Origin: Aeromicrobium sp. PE09-221
Lineage (GTDB): Bacteria; Actinomycetota; Actinomycetes; Propionibacteriales; Nocardioidaceae
DNA length: 64,000 bases
Direction: 5' to 3'
NCBI RefSeq assembly: GCF_002174305.1
Contig: NZ_MIJB01000025.1
Span: forward strand, 154,195 to 218,194
Each line of letters opens with the position of its first letter. The stretch's first letter is position 1. Shown here piece after piece: positions 9,558 to 18,402 of this stretch. The position numbers and the translations under genes are program-made. The notes under the pieces are model-generated. The model was not told the origin of the DNA. It did not search any database and saw only the letters and a program-made list of their open reading frames with translations.

Positions 9558-10868
9558 TCAGGCCTCGAGGATCGCGACGACGCCTTGGCCGCCCGCCGCG
9601 CAGACCGAGATCAGTCCGCGGCCTGAGCCCTTCTCGTGCAGCAGCTTGGCGAGATTGGCCACGATCCGTCCGCCCGTCGCCGCGAAGGGATGGGCCGCGG
9701 CGAGTGACGAGCCCTTGACGTTGAGCTTGCTGCGGTCGATGGAGCCGAGCGGGGCGTCGAGGCCGAGCTTCTGCTTGCAGTAGTCGGCGTCCTCCCACGC
9801 GGCCAGCGTGGTGAGCACCTGCGAGGCGAAGGCCTCGTGGATCTCGTAGAAGTCGAAGTCCTGCAGCGTCAGGCCGTTGCGCTCGAGCATCCGCGGCACC
9901 GCGTAGACCGGGGCCATCAGCAGGCCCTCGCCGCCGTTGACATAGTCGACCGCCGCGGTCTCGTAGTCGGTGACATAAGCCAGCGGCTCCCATCCGCGTC
10001 GCGCAGCTTCGTCCTCGGAGGCCAGCAGCACGACGGAGGCGCCATCGGAGAGCGGGGTGGAGTTCGCCGCCGTCATGGTGGCACGCTCCCCGAGCTGCTT
10101 GCCGAAGACCGGCTTGAGCTTGGCGAGCTTCTCCACGCTGGAATCGGCGCGCAGGTTGTTGTCGCGCTCCACACCCTTGAAGGGCGTCACGAGGTCGTCC
10201 TGCCAACCTTCCTCATAGGAGGCGGCGAGATGCCGGTGCGAGGCCACCGCCAGCTCGTCCTGGGCCTCGCGGGTGATGCCCCATTCATCCCCGGTGAGCG
10301 CCTGGGAGTCGCCCATCGACAGACCGGTGCGGGGCTCCTCGTTGCGGGGCTGGTCGGGGGCGAGGTGCTGCGGGCGGATCTTGCTGAGCAGCTTCAGCCG
10401 CGTCGGCGTGTCCTTGGCGGCGTTGACCTGGAGCAGGATCTTGCGGAGCTTGTCGCCCACGGCGAGCGGGGCATCGCTCGTGGTGTCGGTGCCACCGGCG
10501 ATGCCGTAGTCGATCTTGCCGAGGGCGATCTTGTTGGCCACTTGGATCGTGGCCTGCAGGCCGGTGTCGCAGGCCTGCTGGATGTCGACGGCCGGGGTGG
10601 CCGCGGAGAGCTTCGAGCCGAGCACCGTCTCGCGGGTGAGGTTGAAGTCCCGGCTGTGCTTGAGCACCGCGCCGGCGACGACCTCACCGGGACGCTCGCC
10701 TTCCAGCCCGAACCGGTCGACGAGGCCGTTCAGCGCCGCCGTCAGCATCTCCTGATTGGAGACACCCGCGTAGACCGTGTTGGAACGTGCGAACGGGATG
10801 CGGTTGCCGCCGATCACCGCGACGCGGCGGACGGTGGCGTCGTTGGCCGGAGCCGACTTCTGGGCCAT
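9558..10868 (-). CDS. Acetyl-CoA C-acetyltransferase (thiolase, FadI/FadA2-like)
   Basis: A 436-residue thiolase. Catalytic residues in order: Cys100 in QQACDTGLQ, His344 in YEIHEAF, His393 in AAHPFAATGGR, Cys423 in VCAAGGQG. The HEAF motif instead of NEAF, and the long loop domain, place it with FadI and mycobacterial FadA2 rather than with the biosynthetic thiolases. Start ATG 10868 with GAAAGG seven bases upstream. It is divergent from the long FabG and the MaoC hydratase, the same arrangement as fadA2 opposite fabG4-htdX in mycobacteria. Together they provide thiolysis or condensation, ketoacyl reduction and hydration of acyl-CoA chains; direction (degradation or synthesis) is not settled by the sequence. 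Confidence 0.93.
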   Translation of the reverse strand: MAQKSAPANDATVRRVAVIGGNRIPFARSNTVYAGVSNQEMLTAALNGLVDRFGLEGERPGEVVAGAVLKHSRDFNLTRETVLGSKLSAATPAVDIQQACDTGLQATIQVANKIALGKIDYGIAGGTDTTSDAPLAVGDKLRKILLQVNAAKDTPTRLKLLSKIRPQHLAPDQPRNEEPRTGLSMGDSQALTGDEWGITREAQDELAVASHRHLAASYEEGWQDDLVTPFKGVERDNNLRADSSVEKLAKLKPVFGKQLGERATMTAANSTPLSDGASVVLLASEDEAARRGWEPLAYVTDYETAAVDYVNGGEGLLMAPVYAVPRMLERNGLTLQDFDFYEIHEAFASQVLTTLAAWEDADYCKQKLGLDAPLGSIDRSKLNVKGSSLAAAHPFAATGGRIVANLAKLLHEKGSGRGLISVCAAGGQGVVAILEA

Positions 10869-10939
10869 GACGGACCTTTCTTCGCAGGAGCTGGGGCGTC
10901 CGTGTGGACTCGCCTGTCACGGCAGGCTACAGTCACACT

Positions 10940-10964
10940 AACGCGTTCAGATACCGAGAGTATC
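10940..10964. promoter_or_regulatory. Palindromes in the thiolase/FabG divergent promoter (candidate TetR operator)
   Basis: Two inverted repeats sit between the divergent starts (10868 and 10988): AACGCGTT at 10940-10947, and GATAC-N5-GTATC at 10950-10964. Adjacent placement in a 119-bp control region beside a TetR gene makes them the obvious operator candidates. Which one is used, and by which protein, is inference. Confidence 0.4.
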
Positions 10965-10987
10965 CGATAGATAGGACACATGTCGCG

Positions 10988-12325
10988 ATGACCGACCGTT
11001 ACCAGTCGCTGATCCAGAATCCGATCGCCCAGTTCCTGGTCAAGAACATCGGCCTGCCGAATCCGCCGGAACTCAAGCGCTGGGACGGAGGCCCCCTCGT
11101 CGACGGGACCGTACTGCTCGGCGGCTCCTCGGACGGACTCCTGTTCGGCGCACTCCCCCAGTTGCTGAAGAACGACGGGATCGAGACGACCACGGTCCGC
11201 GCGGAAGGACGCCGCTACGCCGGACTCGTCTTCGACGCCACCGATCTGGCCTCGACGCGCGACCTCGTCGCGCTGCAGGCGTTCTTCACTCCGGTGCTGC
11301 GCCAGCTGGCCTCCTGCGGCCGCGTCGTCGTGCTCGGCACACTGCCGGAGCGTACGACCAGCTCCGGAGCGGCCATCGCACAGCGCGGACTCGAGGGCTT
11401 CGTGCGGTCGCTGGGCAAGGAGATCGGCGGCAACGGCAGCACCGCCAATCTCGTCTACGTCTCCCCCGACGCCGCCGACGCGGTGGACTCGACGCTACAG
11501 TTCCTGCTCTCGCCGAAGTCCGCCTTCGTGGATGGTCAGGTCATCAGGATCGGCACCACCGATCTCTCCGACACCGAGCAGCCGGCCGAGGCCGGCGCAC
11601 CCCTCACCGGCAAGATCGCCCTCATCACCGGCGCATCCCGCGGCCTCGGAGCCGCCATGGCGCGCACGCTCCACCGCGACGGTGCCACCATCGTGGGTCT
11701 GGACGTCCCGCCGCTGCAGGGCGACCTCGAGAGTCTTATGGAGGAGCTCGGCGGGTCCTCGATCATCGCCGACATCACGGCCGATGACGCCCCCTCCACG
11801 ATCGCCGAACAGCTGAGCGACGGCGTCGACATCGTCGTCCACAATGCCGGCATCACGCGCGACAAGCGGCTCAAGAACATGAAGCCCGAGAATTGGGACA
11901 AGGTCATCGACGTCAGCGTGGGCGCACCGCAGCGCATCACCGACGAACTACTCGATCGCGGGCTGATCCACGATGGCGGTCGCATCATCGGTATCTCATC
12001 CATCGCGGGTATCGCCGGCAACAACGGTCAGACCAACTACGGCACCGCGAAAGCCGGCGTCATCGGTTTCGTGCAGGATCTGGCACCGCGACTCACCGAC
12101 CGGCGGATCACCGTCAACGCGATCGCCCCGGGCTTCATCGAGACCGACATGGTCAAGACGATGCCGATCGGCATCCGCGAGGCCGGCCGCCGGCTCAGCT
12201 CCCTGTCACAAGGCGGGCAGCCGGTCGACGTCGCCGAGGCGATCGCCTGGTACGCCCATCCCGGCTCGGGTGCGATCACCGGCAATGTCGTGCGTGTCTG
12301 CGGTCAGGGGTTCCTCGGTGCCTGA
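10988..12325 (+). CDS. fabG4: High-molecular-weight 3-oxoacyl-(ACP/CoA) reductase, FabG4 type
   Basis: A 445-residue short-chain dehydrogenase with an extra N-terminal domain. Residues 1-200 form the flavodoxin-like domain known from mycobacterial FabG4; residues 207-445 are the catalytic SDR: cofactor loop TGASRGLG at 214-221, HNAGITRD at 285-292, catalytic Ser338, Tyr351 and Lys355 (YGTAK). The family member from M. tuberculosis (454 residues) is NADH-dependent and reduces ketoacyl-CoA. Start ATG 10988, 18 residues before the conserved FLVKNIGLPNPP. Its end overlaps the MaoC gene by 8 bp, so the two are coupled. Confidence 0.92.
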   Translation: MTDRYQSLIQNPIAQFLVKNIGLPNPPELKRWDGGPLVDGTVLLGGSSDGLLFGALPQLLKNDGIETTTVRAEGRRYAGLVFDATDLASTRDLVALQAFFTPVLRQLASCGRVVVLGTLPERTTSSGAAIAQRGLEGFVRSLGKEIGGNGSTANLVYVSPDAADAVDSTLQFLLSPKSAFVDGQVIRIGTTDLSDTEQPAEAGAPLTGKIALITGASRGLGAAMARTLHRDGATIVGLDVPPLQGDLESLMEELGGSSIIADITADDAPSTIAEQLSDGVDIVVHNAGITRDKRLKNMKPENWDKVIDVSVGAPQRITDELLDRGLIHDGGRIIGISSIAGIAGNNGQTNYGTAKAGVIGFVQDLAPRLTDRRITVNAIAPGFIETDMVKTMPIGIREAGRRLSSLSQGGQPVDVAEAIAWYAHPGSGAITGNVVRVCGQGFLGA

Positions 12326-13205
12326 GGAGACCACGCGTACATTCGACTCCGCTCCAGCGGGACTCCCGCTGATGATCAAGGCGGCGCTGCCGGCTTTGCC
12401 CGTCATCGGATCGCTGCCGGGGATCAAGCACTCGCGCGGCGATCTGCCCCGGACCACCCTGCTCCGCCGGGGAGTCACCACCGACCAAAGGCATCTCGAC
12501 CGGTACCGGCGGGTCTGCGGATTCGCCCCCTCGTCTTTCCTTCCGGCGACGTACCCGCATCTCGCCGCGCACACGCTGCACCTCACGATGATGACGGACA
12601 CATCGTTCCCCTTCACCCCGATGGGCGCGGTGCATCTGCGCAACCGGATCACCCAGCATCGCCCGATCGGAGTGGCGGAGTCCTACGACATCTCCCTGCG
12701 CGCCGCGCAGCTCACCCCGCATCCGAAGGGCCAACTCGTCGAGCTGCTCTCCGAGGCACGTGTCGGCGACGAGCTCGTCTGGGACGAGAGCATGACGGTC
12801 TTCTTCCGGGGCCGCAACGGGAGTGGGCCCGAGCCGACGACACCCCCGTTGGACCGTCTCGACGCTCCGCGCGGACCCGTCCATTGGACGCTGCCCGGCA
12901 GCCTGGGCCGCAGCTACGGGGCTGTGTCCGGTGATCGCAATCCGATCCATCTGTACCCGCTCACCGCCAAGGCCTTCGGCTTCCCCCGCAATATCGCGCA
13001 CGGCATGTGGACCAAGGCCAAGTGCCTCTCAGCCATCGACGCCCTTCCCAACGCCTATACCGCCACCGTGGAGTTCAAGAAGCCCATCCTGCTGCCCAGC
13101 ACGATCGTCTTCGGTACCGAGGAGCAGCCGGGACGTACGGTCTTCGGCGTGCGGAGCCAGGACGGCGCGACGGAGCATCTCGTGGGGACCATCGTCGCCT
13201 CTTGA
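12318..13205 (+). CDS. MaoC-like 3-hydroxyacyl dehydratase (HtdX-like)
   Basis: A 295-residue double hot-dog hydratase. The catalytic hydratase-2 motif is YGAVSGDRNPIHLYP with Asp206 and His211, followed by the conserved NIAHGMW segment. It starts at GTG 12318, inside the last codons of fabG4, with AGGGG as ribosome binding site; longer in-frame ORFs upstream lie inside fabG4 and are shadows. In mycobacteria htdX follows fabG4 in the same way. Role: reversible dehydration of 3-hydroxyacyl-CoA or -ACP in the same pathway as the reductase and the thiolase opposite. Confidence 0.9.
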   Translation: MPEETTRTFDSAPAGLPLMIKAALPALPVIGSLPGIKHSRGDLPRTTLLRRGVTTDQRHLDRYRRVCGFAPSSFLPATYPHLAAHTLHLTMMTDTSFPFTPMGAVHLRNRITQHRPIGVAESYDISLRAAQLTPHPKGQLVELLSEARVGDELVWDESMTVFFRGRNGSGPEPTTPPLDRLDAPRGPVHWTLPGSLGRSYGAVSGDRNPIHLYPLTAKAFGFPRNIAHGMWTKAKCLSAIDALPNAYTATVEFKKPILLPSTIVFGTEEQPGRTVFGVRSQDGATEHLVGTIVAS

Positions 13206-13220
13206 CCGCAAAGGACGAAC

Positions 13221-13262
13221 GATGTGGCTCCGCGGTCGCCCTGACAACCACCAGAGCACATC
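13221..13262. repeat. Copy 1 of a 42-bp imperfect palindrome (REP-like family)
   Basis: A 42-bp unit starting GATGTGGCTCCGCGGTCGCC and ending AGCACATC; the ends are complementary (GATGTG-CACATC) with an inner GGT-ACC stem. It aligns without gaps to the two copies at 46065 and 46128. It lies after the MaoC stop, between convergent genes. Confidence 0.6.
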
Positions 13263-13339
13263 GTCGGTGTCCTCCCCTCGAGCCAGGAACGAACGGACGC
13301 CTACTCACCGCGCACTGACGAGGACGGCCGCCTACTCAC

Positions 13340-13369
13340 CGCTCGCCACCGGCACGCCGCTGGCGAGCG
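13340..13369. terminator. Putative bidirectional terminator between MaoC and TesB genes
   Basis: Perfect 9-bp stem, 13340-13348 with 13361-13369, 12-nt loop. A competing 8-bp pairing (13349-13356 with 13372-13379) exists. Just before it, GCCTACTCACCGC occurs twice (13299-13311 and 13330-13342). Confidence 0.45.
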
Positions 13370-13391
13370 AGCGTGCCGGGGGTTGGGCGGG

Positions 13392-14261
13392 TCAGCGGCG
13401 CGGGCGGATGAGTCCCTCCTGCGCCACCGACGCCACCAGCGTGCCGTCCTGGGCGTAGACCTTCGCCGTGCTGAAGCCTCGCGACGAGCCCGCCCACGGC
13501 GAGGTCTGGTCGTAGAGCAGCCACTCGTCCGTGCGGAACGGACGGTGGAACCACACCGTGTGGTCCAGCGAGGCCGGGGACACCCGCGGAGAGTTGATGA
13601 TGAGGCCGTGGGGAACCAGCGAGGCGCCCAGGAGGCTGAAGTCGCTGTAGTAGGTGAAGGCCGCATTGTGGATGCGGGGATCGTCCGGCAGTTCGCCGGC
13701 GGCTTTGAACCACATGCGCTGGATCGCCGGGACCCGTTCGGGCGAGGGATCATCGGCGGCGCGGCCCTCACCCACATAACGCATGTCATAGCCACCCCAT
13801 TCGGCGTGCCACTGCTCCGCCGATCCCTCGTCGATGAGCTGGATGAGGTCCGACATCGATGTGGCGTCCTCGGGCACACCGATATCGGGCATCGCGTCCT
13901 GATGCTCCCAGCCCTCCTCCTCGCGCTGGAAGGAGGCGGTCATGTAGAAGATGATCTCGCCGTGCTGGCGCGCCGCGACCCGGCGCGTCGTGAAGGATCG
14001 GCCGTCACGGACGTTCTCGACGTCATAGACGATCGGTATCGACGGATCGCCACCGAGGATGAAGTAGGCGTGCAAGGAGTGGATGTGGCGGTCCTCCGGC
14101 ACTGTCAGCTGAGCGGCCATCGTCCCCTGGGCGGCCACCTGGCCACCGAAAACCCGCTTGAGACGGGAGTTGACCGGTTGCCGGCCTCGGAAGAGACCGA
14201 CCTCCAAGGGTTCGAGATCGAGCAGGTCGACGACTTCGTTGATCGAGGCAGGCACGGTCAC
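13392..14261 (-). CDS. tesB: Acyl-CoA thioesterase II
   Basis: A 289-residue double hot-dog thioesterase of the TesB type. Supporting segments are RVFGGQVAAQ near residue 36 (first hot dog) and SLDHTVWFHRPFRTDEWLLY near residue 230, which carries the catalytic Asp; downstream Thr and Gln complete the usual Asp-Thr-Gln triad. It hydrolyses fatty acyl-CoA to free acid and CoA, and lies beside the beta-oxidation-like locus but on the opposite strand. Start GTG 14261 (MTVPASINEV); a second GTG two codons on cannot be excluded. Confidence 0.93.
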   Translation of the reverse strand: MTVPASINEVVDLLDLEPLEVGLFRGRQPVNSRLKRVFGGQVAAQGTMAAQLTVPEDRHIHSLHAYFILGGDPSIPIVYDVENVRDGRSFTTRRVAARQHGEIIFYMTASFQREEEGWEHQDAMPDIGVPEDATSMSDLIQLIDEGSAEQWHAEWGGYDMRYVGEGRAADDPSPERVPAIQRMWFKAAGELPDDPRIHNAAFTYYSDFSLLGASLVPHGLIINSPRVSPASLDHTVWFHRPFRTDEWLLYDQTSPWAGSSRGFSTAKVYAQDGTLVASVAQEGLIRPRR

Positions 14262-14320
14262 GAGTCTAGTGGCTGAGCGGACGCCGAGGGCCTGGTGCGG
14301 AGGCGTTCCTCCTCACGTGA

Positions 14321-15244
14321 TCAGCCGTGGTCGTCGGGACGATGCTGCGCGAGGAAGCGCTCGAGCTGCGCGGCGAGCTCATCGCCGCTCGGCAGGTGAC
14401 CGTCGTCATCGAGGAGAGAACGCGCGGCACCGCGCGCGAAGGCGTCGTACTGCTCTTCCAGGCCGTTCAGCACGTCCTCGCCGTTCTGCTCGTGGATCTG
14501 CTCCTCGATCTGCGCGATGGCCGCGGGCTGCTGAGCGCGGAGGTCCTCCAGATCGAAGGTCAGACCCGTGCGCAAGCCGGCAGCCTCCAACACGGCGATC
14601 GCGGCCGTGGGGTACTCGACCTGCGTCAGATAGTGCGGCACGTGGACGACATAGCCGACGGCGTCGGTTCCCCGCTGGCCCAGACGATACTCGAGCAGCG
14701 TCTGCGCCGAGGCGGGCACCGTGATCTCGGCCTCCCAGAGATTGCGGCGATCCACGAGCTCCGGTCGCGTGGCGTGGGCCGTGATCATCGGCGGGCGCGT
14801 GTGGGGCACTCCCATCGGCACGGCTCCCAGACCTACCACGAGCGAGACATTCTCGCGCTCGATGACGTCGATCACCTCGCGGACGAATCCCTCCCAGCCG
14901 AAATCCGGCTCCGGGCCGGACAACAGCAGATATTCACGCCCCGTGATGTCGTACTCGCGTGTGATCGCAAGGCGGGGCTGCTCATAGGAGCGGTAGTGGT
15001 CGGCGTCGAAGACGATCGGCGGACGGCGCGCGCGGTAGTCATAGACGGGATCGAGGTCGAACTCGTGCACGGTCACGCCGTCGGTGCCGCGCAACTGCCG
15101 GGCGACCAACGATGCGGACGATCCGGCGGTCAGGAAGCCGTCCAGGACATGGAGCAGCACAGGCCCCTCACCGGTGTTGCGATCAGGTCGCGACTCCCGC
15201 TTCTCGGGTCGCAGAGCTTTCGGTAACCACTTCGGTGTCAACAT
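14321..15244 (-). CDS. PAC2-family (proteasome assembly chaperone-like) protein
   Basis: A 307-residue PAC2-fold protein. Typical segments are LLHVLDGFLTAGSSASLVAR after an N-terminal tail, LLLSGPEPDFGWEGF in the middle and VGLGAVPMGVPHTRPP. The C-terminal third is helical and acidic. Actinobacteria have such genes widely; function is unsettled (a proteasome-linked chaperone role is by analogy to eukaryotic PAC2). Start ATG 15244 is 3 bp after the dxs stop; an alternative GTG at 15250 would overlap the stop as GTGA. Either way it is translated with dxs. Confidence 0.85.
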   Translation of the reverse strand: MLTPKWLPKALRPEKRESRPDRNTGEGPVLLHVLDGFLTAGSSASLVARQLRGTDGVTVHEFDLDPVYDYRARRPPIVFDADHYRSYEQPRLAITREYDITGREYLLLSGPEPDFGWEGFVREVIDVIERENVSLVVGLGAVPMGVPHTRPPMITAHATRPELVDRRNLWEAEITVPASAQTLLEYRLGQRGTDAVGYVVHVPHYLTQVEYPTAAIAVLEAAGLRTGLTFDLEDLRAQQPAAIAQIEEQIHEQNGEDVLNGLEEQYDAFARGAARSLLDDDGHLPSGDELAAQLERFLAQHRPDDHG

Positions 15245-15246
15245 CG

Positions 15247-17130
15247 TCACCGCCTCGTCGTATTCCCGTGCAGGGACGCAGCGGTGTCCGCGGCGATGGC
15301 CGGACCCGTGAGACCTTCGCGCTCGAGGATCACGGCACGCTTGGCGTGATCGAGGAAACGCTGGCCGACCCCGTGGATGCGGACCGGCGTACGGACTCCG
15401 GCATCGAGGAGCGCACAGGCGATCGTCGAGCCGACGCCGCCCTGACGCCCGTTGTCCTCGACCGAGACCACCAGGCGGTGATCGTCGGCCAGCTCCACCA
15501 CCGCGGGGTCGAGGGGCTTGATCCACCGCGGATCGACGACCGTGCAGCCGATGCCGTCCGCGGCGAGCTTCTCCGCCGCATCGAGGGCGACGGCCGCCAT
15601 GGTGCCAGCCCCGACGAGCAGCACCTCCGGTTCGGCATCGCGGCGCAGGACATCGACACCGCCGATCTGATCGACGGCCGGGATGTCGTCGCCCACGGGC
15701 CCCTTCGCGAAGCGCACGACGCTGGGGGCGTCATCGACCGCGACCGCCTCGCGCAGGAGCTCGCGCAGGCGGGCTCCATCACGCGGCGCCGCGATGTGGA
15801 TCCCCGGCACCAGCTGGAGCAGCGACAGATCCCACATGCCGTTGTGACTGGCGCCGTCGTCACCGGTCACTCCCGCCCGGTCCAGGACGAAGGTGACGCC
15901 ACAGCGATGGAGTGCGACGTCGAGGAGCACCTGGTCGAAGGCCCGGTTGATGAAGGTCGCGTAGACGGCGACCACCGGGTGCAGACCGCCCATCGCCAAG
16001 CCAGCGGCGCTGGTGGCCGCGTGCTGCTCGGCGATGCCGACATCGAAGACACGGTCGGGGAACTTGTCCGCGAAGGCGTCGAGGCCGACGGGATAGAGCA
16101 TGGCGGCGGTCAGACCGACGACATCGGGGCGTTCGTCGGCGATCCGCACGATCTCATCGCGGAAGACCGAGGTCCACCCCGCCGGGGCCACCGAGGTGGC
16201 CTCACCCGTTGTGCGGTCGAAGGGAGTCGACTGGTGCATCTGGTCGTTCTCATTGGCCACCGCGATGTCGTAACCCTGGCCCTTGGTGGTGATCGCATGG
16301 ACCAGGACGGGACCGCCGAAGCGCTTGGCTGCCGCGAGGGCCTGCTCCATCGCGCCTCGATCGTGTCCGTCGACCGGACCGATGTACTTGATGCCGAGGT
16401 CCTCGAACATACCCTGCGGGGCGAGGGCATCCTTCATGCCCTTCTTCACCGCGTGGAGCGCCTCATAGGCGACCTCGCCGAGGCGGTGGCCCGAGGTCAA
16501 CCGCTCGCGGATCGCCGTCAGCGTGGGCTCATAGCGAGGATTGGTCCGGATCTCGGTCAGCTTGTTGGCCAGGCCGCCGACCGTGGGGGTGTAGGACCGA
16601 CCGTTGTCGTTCACGACCACCACCAGTCGTCGGGACTGATCGGCCGCGATGTTGTTGAGCGCCTCCCAGGCCATGCCGCCGGTAAGCGCACCGTCGCCGA
16701 TGACGGCGACGACATGATTGTCGCGACCCGTCAGCGCGTTGGCACGCGCCAGGCCGTCGGCATAGGACAGGGACGTCGAGGCGTGCGAGTTCTCGACCCA
16801 ATCGTGCTCGGACTCCGCGCGTGAGGGATAGCCGGAGAGTCCGCCCTCCTGACGGAGCCGCTCGAACTCGCCGGCGCGCCCTGTCAGCATCTTGTGCACA
16901 TAGGCCTGGTGCCCGGTGTCCCAGACGAGACGATCGCGCGGGGAGTCGAAGACCCGATGCAGGGCGATCGTCAGTTCGACGACGCCGAGATTCGGCCCCA
17001 GATGCCCACCGTTGGTGGCGACGGACTCCAGCAGGAGCTCGCGAATCTCCTCTGCGAGTTGCGTGAGGTCGTCGTCACCGAGGTCCCGCAGATCAGCGGG
17101 TCCCGACAGCGAGCGCAGCAGACTGGCCAT
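15247..17130 (-). CDS. dxs: 1-deoxy-D-xylulose-5-phosphate synthase
   Basis: First enzyme of the MEP isoprenoid pathway: condenses pyruvate and glyceraldehyde 3-phosphate with thiamine diphosphate. 627 residues, full length. His43 lies in GGHLGPNLG; the ThDP/Mg motif is [16 protein letters not shown] (145-160); the central [14 protein letters not shown] and C-terminal transketolase domain follow. ATG 17130 ([10 protein letters not shown]) is chosen over 17157, which adds nine residues absent from the family start. It leads a two-gene unit with the PAC2 gene. Confidence 0.97.
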   Translation of the reverse strand: MASLLRSLSGPADLRDLGDDDLTQLAEEIRELLLESVATNGGHLGPNLGVVELTIALHRVFDSPRDRLVWDTGHQAYVHKMLTGRAGEFERLRQEGGLSGYPSRAESEHDWVENSHASTSLSYADGLARANALTGRDNHVVAVIGDGALTGGMAWEALNNIAADQSRRLVVVVNDNGRSYTPTVGGLANKLTEIRTNPRYEPTLTAIRERLTSGHRLGEVAYEALHAVKKGMKDALAPQGMFEDLGIKYIGPVDGHDRGAMEQALAAAKRFGGPVLVHAITTKGQGYDIAVANENDQMHQSTPFDRTTGEATSVAPAGWTSVFRDEIVRIADERPDVVGLTAAMLYPVGLDAFADKFPDRVFDVGIAEQHAATSAAGLAMGGLHPVVAVYATFINRAFDQVLLDVALHRCGVTFVLDRAGVTGDDGASHNGMWDLSLLQLVPGIHIAAPRDGARLRELLREAVAVDDAPSVVRFAKGPVGDDIPAVDQIGGVDVLRRDAEPEVLLVGAGTMAAVALDAAEKLAADGIGCTVVDPRWIKPLDPAVVELADDHRLVVSVEDNGRQGGVGSTIACALLDAGVRTPVRIHGVGQRFLDHAKRAVILEREGLTGPAIAADTAASLHGNTTRR

Positions 17131-17193
17131 TGCCCCATCGTAACCAGCCTCGCCCACGGCGCCCGTGCACCTCGACCTCTCGGCGCACAGGGG

Positions 17194-17697
17194 TCAGACC
17201 TGGTGGTAACGGCCGCGCACATGGCTCAGCGCGGTCGTGCCCTCGATGGCGATGTGCTCCACGAGCGCGACGATCTGTTCGCTGTAGCCGAGGGGTGAGA
17301 CCGACACGACCCGCGCTCCGATCCAGCTGCGCCCGTCATGTGCAGGCCCCCACTGCGTCTGTGTCCACGAGCCGAGGGTGAACGGACCGCCGGGGGCCGG
17401 AGCCGTCCCCGCGAAGGCGTCGGCGAGGAACTGGTCGCCGTCGTCGAGCAGACTGATCGCGACCGACGTGTCGACGTCGATCGCGTCACGCAGGTCGGAG
17501 TCGGGATCGACCAGGATCACGACGTGCGGCGGCTCTCCGTCGGCCACCAGCAGCGAGGAGACGGTGAGCCCGGCACGCCGGCGTCGCTCCCCCGCCGCAA
17601 CGACGGTCACCGGGGCAGCCAGCCGTCCGCGGAAGCGCCGCAGCGCGTCGCGCTCGGGTTCGGGCGGTACGAAGGGATGCTCGGTGTGGATCGTCAC
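17194..17697 (-). CDS. Flavin reductase-like, FMN-binding domain protein
   Basis: A 167-residue protein with the flavin reductase split-barrel fold: FRGRLAAPVTVVAAGERRRR near the N-terminus, then AGLTVSSLLVADGEPPHV, the classic T-x-S-S-F/L-type FMN phosphate loop, and LLDDGDQFLADAFAG. Such enzymes reduce FMN with NAD(P)H, sometimes for a two-component monooxygenase. It overlaps the TetR gene upstream by GTGA (start GTG 17697), so it is co-transcribed with it. No partner monooxygenase of that class is nearby. Confidence 0.85.
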   Translation of the reverse strand: MTIHTEHPFVPPEPERDALRRFRGRLAAPVTVVAAGERRRRAGLTVSSLLVADGEPPHVVILVDPDSDLRDAIDVDTSVAISLLDDGDQFLADAFAGTAPAPGGPFTLGSWTQTQWGPAHDGRSWIGARVVSVSPLGYSEQIVALVEHIAIEGTTALSHVRGRYHQV

Positions 17698-18329
17698 ATG
17701 TCCAGGCTACGGCGAGGTGATGGGAGCTCTGCCGGCTCCCACGCTCCCGCGTAGCCGGCGACGAGGGCGCTGATCTCGTCCAGCACGATGTCACGTTCGA
17801 AGGCCGGCTCGTCGAGCACCCAGCGCAGGGCAACGTTCTCCAGCGCCAGCACCACTACCCACGCCGTGACCACGGGATCGGGACGTCGGCTGAGCTGAGG
17901 ATTCGCCCGTAGATACAGTGCGAGCAGTTCGCGAACCCGCCGCTCCACGACGATGCGTCGAGTCCGGTTCTGCCCCGCCGGCAGCTCCTCGGCCAACACC
18001 CGCAGCAGCACCCGGTCCGATTCCAGCGCGGACAGCAGCGCGTCCGCGGTATCGCGGATCATCGCCCGCCCGGTGTCGCCCGCCCTTTCCCCCAGCGCAG
18101 CGACCACACGTTCGGTCACCTCCTCCCAGTAGCGATCGATGATCACGTCCAAGATGGCCGTCTTATCGGTGAAGTACTGATACAGCGACCCTGGGCTGAT
18201 GCCCGCGACCTCGGCGATCCGGTTCGTGGAGAAGGCGTCGTAGCCATGGGTGGCGAGCACCTCGCGGCCCGCCGCGACGATGCGTTCCACCATCTGTCGC
18301 GAGCGTGCCTGTCGTGGGGTCTTCCGCAT
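17694..18329 (-). CDS. TetR-family regulator divergent from the DUF2236 oxygenase
   Basis: A 211-residue TetR protein. DNA-binding domain: MVERIVAAGREVLATHGYDA, then TNRIAEVAGISPGSLYQYF, residues about 35-53. The C-terminal domain resembles the group with a TetR_C_11-type fold (ELPAGQNRTRRIVVERR). Start ATG 18329; the much longer in-frame extension to 18779 lies antisense to the oxygenase and is rejected. The 73-bp gap to the oxygenase start holds one perfect palindrome at 18371-18390, so autoregulation and control of the oxygenase are likely. The flavin reductase is coupled downstream. Confidence 0.9.
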   Translation of the reverse strand: MRKTPRQARSRQMVERIVAAGREVLATHGYDAFSTNRIAEVAGISPGSLYQYFTDKTAILDVIIDRYWEEVTERVVAALGERAGDTGRAMIRDTADALLSALESDRVLLRVLAEELPAGQNRTRRIVVERRVRELLALYLRANPQLSRRPDPVVTAWVVVLALENVALRWVLDEPAFERDIVLDEISALVAGYAGAWEPAELPSPRRSLDM

Positions 18330-18370
18330 GGCACGAGCGTAGGACCTCCGAACTGCCGAACGCGACTTGT

Positions 18371-18390
18371 ATGCGAGCCTTTGCTCGCAT
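18371..18390. promoter_or_regulatory. Perfect 20-bp palindrome, likely operator of the adjacent TetR protein
   Basis: ATGCGAG-N6-CTCGCAT, two perfect 7-bp arms, ending 12 bp before the oxygenase ATG at 18403 and 41 bp before the TetR start. It is the only strong dyad in the intergenic region, and has the size expected of a TetR dimer site. Confidence 0.6.
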
Positions 18391-18402
18391 GAGGATGAGG
18401 AG

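Noticed and set aside
13299..13342. Direct repeat GCCTACTCACCGC as attachment site
   Set aside because: Only 13 bp, 18 bp apart, with no integrase nearby; more likely a local duplication.
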